Shown one piece after another: positions 60,346 through 64,000 of a stretch of DNA of 64,000 nt. Within the stretch, counting starts at the first letter, position 1. Every line of letters begins with the position of its first letter. The DNA is from Sclerurus mexicanus (taxonomy: Eukaryota; Chordata; Aves; Passeriformes; Furnariidae): the NCBI GenBank assembly GCA_013396755.1, contig VWZF01007169.1, forward strand, positions 186,001 through 250,000, written 5' to 3'. The notes under the pieces were generated by a model, which saw only the letters and a list, made by a program, of their open reading frames with translations, was not told where the DNA came from and did not search any database. Both the position numbers and the translations under genes were made by a program.

Positions 60346-63300
60346 TTTCACCAAGGAGAAGTTGTGTTTTTGTCAAACATGCTATTGGCATCTCCCTTAT
60401 TTTTATGAAAATCATCTTTTAGCATGTCTAATAGCTGAGACCCTTTGTGTCAGTAAAGAGAAGGAAACAACAGAAGGGACCAGAGATGATTGCTGAGAAT
60501 ATTTTTAAATTCCCAGTAATTACAGCAAGTTTTAAATAATTGAAGAAAGTAGTTTGAATGAAATCTCTGATCTGTATTCTTTAAAAGAAATTCCTGGCTC
60601 ACAAGCTTCTTTCTTTTTGCTCCTTGCAGAACCGTTCCTGGCAGGAACACACCAGCATTTAGCAGATTTTTCCCAGTGCTGCAGCTCTTGATGGCAAAGA
60701 CTCAGGGTTCGGAAATGCCCTAGGAAGGCTGTCAAGAGCCAGAGGGCACTGGGCAGTGAGAGCAGACTTGCTACCAGCATGTGTGGTAACTACTCTAATC
60801 ACCACCCTTGCAGACCTTAGCCCAAGTAAAACTCAAGGGAACATTTCCTTCTGCATTTATGCCAGTATTAATGCTCTGAATTTTGGTTTCCCTTGTCCAA
60901 GATATCCAAGATACAGAAACTGATCCTGCCCATGGGATGCAGGATTCTCTTTTCAAGAAATAATATCTAGAGAATGATCAAAGGCATCAGTAGTCAGTGG
61001 ATTAAATGGTAGCTGTGGATGTTGTCTTATATTAGCTTCCAATTGAGTGCCTGCCACTGATTTTGAAGTGCCTAAACTAATGACACTAGAGACTGAAAAT
61101 GTTGCCTAGCTGTGCTTGATCTCCATGTCCCAGAGGAGTGAAAAAAAGCAATAAAAACTAATATTGTCAGGAATTGCAACATGCCCCTAGTGACAATGCA
61201 CAGGGAACAAGCAAAGTGAAGTAGGAATCTGTTCCCTCAACTCACCATAGCAATGTTCATGTGCAAGATCATGTTTTGCACCATTTTCAGAGTGATTATG
61301 GAATTTATTCCAAAGGTATAGCAGGAGCTAGAGAGTCGAGGGTAAGAGGCAAATTATAATGTAAACAGCTGAGAAGGCTGAGAAAAGTGCTAAGCAGACT
61401 AACACTCAGGGACACCCTGACCCTGGTTCTGTGATAGGGAATGAACATTAAGAACTGAGGCATTTGAACTTCCTGCTCAGATTCCTGTAGCCAGCCTGGA
61501 TTTGCTGATTTGATTAAGGATTGACTGTGCTCATGTGAATTTAAATTGATTTCTCATTGCAGCATGAATCCCTCCCTCCCTGCAAGAAAAGGCACAGCAG
61601 CTGAAGTCACCTTTACAAGTCATGCTGACGTGGAAGAGGCTAGAGGGGAGAAAGATGCTGATGAGATAATGAGCAAGTATTTTTTAATTAGGCAGTGAAC
61701 TGAGTATTTCTCCTGTTTTCTGATCCAGATCCTGTCTGGCAGAAGAGAAAGAAGGATGTAGGACTGGAATGGGGTAGAAGAGCACCAGGGCAAGTGAGAT
61801 TTCCACCATTGCTCCTGATATGAACTCTGAACTCCCATGGCTGGGTCTCCTTCTTGGTCTGGTATGCACTACTTTTGTTTTTCCCTGTCTGCTGCAACAA
61901 GCAGTCACGTAAAATTCCCACAGGCACAACTTTTGAGGCTTCCTAGTTTCCAAAGGAGAGGTAAGCCAGGTGAACCCTGAATTCACCCTGTAGATGACAT
62001 GGACCGTTTTCTGACTGGTTTTCTTTTACTGTTAGCCTCATTCAACCCTCTAATATCATTGATGCTTCAGTAAAGTGCCTCAAATCTGCAAGCGACATAA
62101 TTTGCTCAACTATCAGCATTCCCCATCAATAATGAAACTAAAAACATAGCTTAATAGACAACAAGGCTAGAGCAGCTGGCAGTGCTGCACAAACTCTTGC
62201 TGCTGAGTTTATTAGACGTTTTATAGTCCTGGGAACTAAAGATAATGGATCCTGTTCCCATAAGCTGCATCAACAAGAGCTGGGACTCCGTTGTGCCATT
62301 GATCTATGAGGCAGCAGTGAATACGACCCAGACACAAATGCTAAAATGAATCAATCCTAAGCTGTTAAAGAGACACCATGAAGCACTTTCCAGTTTTCAG
62401 TTCTTGCTCTCTAATCTCCATTCCATGAAATACTCTCCCAAGGGTTTTTAAATACAACCATTTGCTGCAGACTTTGGGATCAGGTTGAGAGGAATTGCCC
62501 CGATGGATCAGAGAATTGAGATGAAATTTAGAGTCCATTACCCTTAGCAGGCACTTGTTAGCTCCACCCACTCTCTATGAAGCAAAAGCCTTTTGGGGGT
62601 TGCTTTAATTTTTAAAAAGTGCTGCATTGTTATGTTCATACAGGTTTACTGTAGGGTTCATAAAGTTATTCTTCTTGGATGGCTGGAAAACAAACTTTGA
62701 TTTGTTTCCAAGTACAGAAAACTGTAAGTATATGCAGCCAAGAGAATTATTTAAAAGTGAAATAGACTTTAGTCTGAACCTGAGCGACAGTGAGTATTAC
62801 TCAGGTGCTAACACTGGCTACTTCAGAAACTATGATACCTTCCAGTGATAGCCTATGAAGCTGCCATGGTTGCTGCAATCTCAAATCCATTTCTATTGAA
62901 TCTACCTCAATATGCTCTATTTTAGCTGTTTAAAATACATCATGTCCAATATCCACAAATTGTTCTAAAGCAAGCGTTCAAGGAAAAGAAAAAACTCTAA
63001 AATAGCAACCTCTAGACTGACACCTACAAGCATAAAGCAGAGACAAGAGAAAAATGCCATGATATAAAATCAGTTTTCAAAGCAAGGAGAGACTGTCTAG
63101 CTATGTACACAAAATGAAAGTTTCACCAAGACGTTATCTCATAAAATAGTTTGGAGAGTTCCTACTCAAATGTAGGGTTCTGAAAAGGAAAGACAATCAG
63201 CTCACTCCTCCTGATTACGGATGCCAAGAGGATCTGATGATGGCCTCAGGCACTTTTGTGGCTCCATATGTCCAAAATCTCTGCAAAATCACATGAAGTG

Positions 63301-64000
63301 GAATTTGGTATTTAACCTTGCTGTGGCCTTTATGGCAAGAAATAATGCTACTTGGGTGCAACAGCTCTGCAAAATCATGAGGGCTTTTCAGTAATTAATA
63401 TCAAGTAAATTGTTCAAAAAGATGGATGGAGAACTAAAAAACAGACTAAAGAGACTTAAACTCATAACATGCATTCATTAGTATGGTAAATTATTTTCTC
63501 CTATTTGTGTCTGAATGGATGGGTGAATAATGAGTATCTTAGATTTCGAAGCATCTCACACCTGGAAGGAGACCTGGTGGCTTTGCACATGGAATCATTG
63601 TGATCATTTGGACAGTGAAACACAGCAGCTGTTTAACAACACACCCAAGTTTACAACCTGAGGTAGAAGCAATGTCACTATTTTGAGAGGAGTTAGACTG
63701 CTAGTGCTAGTATGTGGATTTAAGAGATGAGTTACTCAATGACTTTATGAAATCCAGACTTAACTTGCAGGAGCAAAACAAAAAATCCTCTACCCACCTG
63801 CATAGGCTCATTGTGTGCAATGAGCTTTGCATGAATCATTACTCATGTGACAGACATTTTATCTGTGCTGATCAAGTAAAATGCAATTTTCAATACTAAG
63901 GAAAGTTTATTAGGAAAGCTGCCCTTTAGTATGCACCTTAGTAGGTGCATTAGCTGTTTGAACTGTTGACTCAAAGGAACAAAATAAAAACTAATATAGG
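60346..64000. other. Non-coding stretch to window end
   Basis: No gene, RNA or clear transposon recognised. Frames reach 100 codons (61684-61986 minus) without similarity to known proteins. A donor-like ACT|GTAAGT at about 62725-62733 follows an acceptor-like TTCATACAG (ending 62642), and the enclosed frame is open, but the polypyrimidine tract is poor. Confidence 0.5.

Overview
The window is vertebrate nuclear DNA, most likely from a bird. The main evidence is the recognisable repeat content. There are several CR1 non-LTR retrotransposon fragments, and the complete 3' ends carry the avian-type terminal repeat (ATTCTRTG units, or CAYAGAAT when reversed). There are also decayed MIR-type SINEs and older LINE relics. 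Recognisable repeats cover only roughly 7-8 % of the 64 kb, as expected for a small avian genome. Base composition is AT-rich except for one CpG island, and no bacterial-style coding organisation exists.

No complete protein-coding gene is visible. The open frames are short and discontinuous, and none that I checked encodes a recognisable host protein. The window therefore reads as intergenic DNA or the interior of a very long intron. The best candidate for host coding sequence is an 86-bp segment at 26602-26687. It has a long T tract and CAG acceptor on its left, a consensus CAG|GTAAGT donor on its right, one fully open phase, and an ATG in a strong Kozak context. Its parent gene was not recognised.

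Layout: 1-21.5 kb is mostly featureless, with a MIR-like SINE near 4 kb and a degenerate 36-bp minisatellite near 8.4 kb. From 21.5 to 28 kb there are two minus-strand CR1 copies, a long poly-T tract, relics of old palindromic repeats and the candidate exon. A CpG island (28.05-28.74 kb) lies just beyond the truncated 5' edge of the second CR1. It contains YY1-like, E-box and T-box-like sites and is the only promoter-like region. It is followed by a CATC/CGTC microsatellite, an AT-rich segment with a large imperfect inverted repeat, and a 39-bp assembly gap. From 30.4 to 31.6 kb lies an old plus-strand LINE. A MIR-type SINE follows at 33.9 kb, and two same-strand CR1 copies lie 0.1 kb apart at 39.0-40.6 kb. 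The rest is largely unannotated AT-rich DNA with a SOX-dimer-like palindrome at 46.8 kb and two plus-strand CR1 copies, one young and one ancient, at 57.3 and 59.6 kb.

No genes act together here in any demonstrable way. The functional candidates are the isolated exon, the CpG island and a few possible regulatory elements. Repeat identifications rest on recognising family sequence by eye, and boundaries of old copies are approximate. No novel multi-gene system was found.
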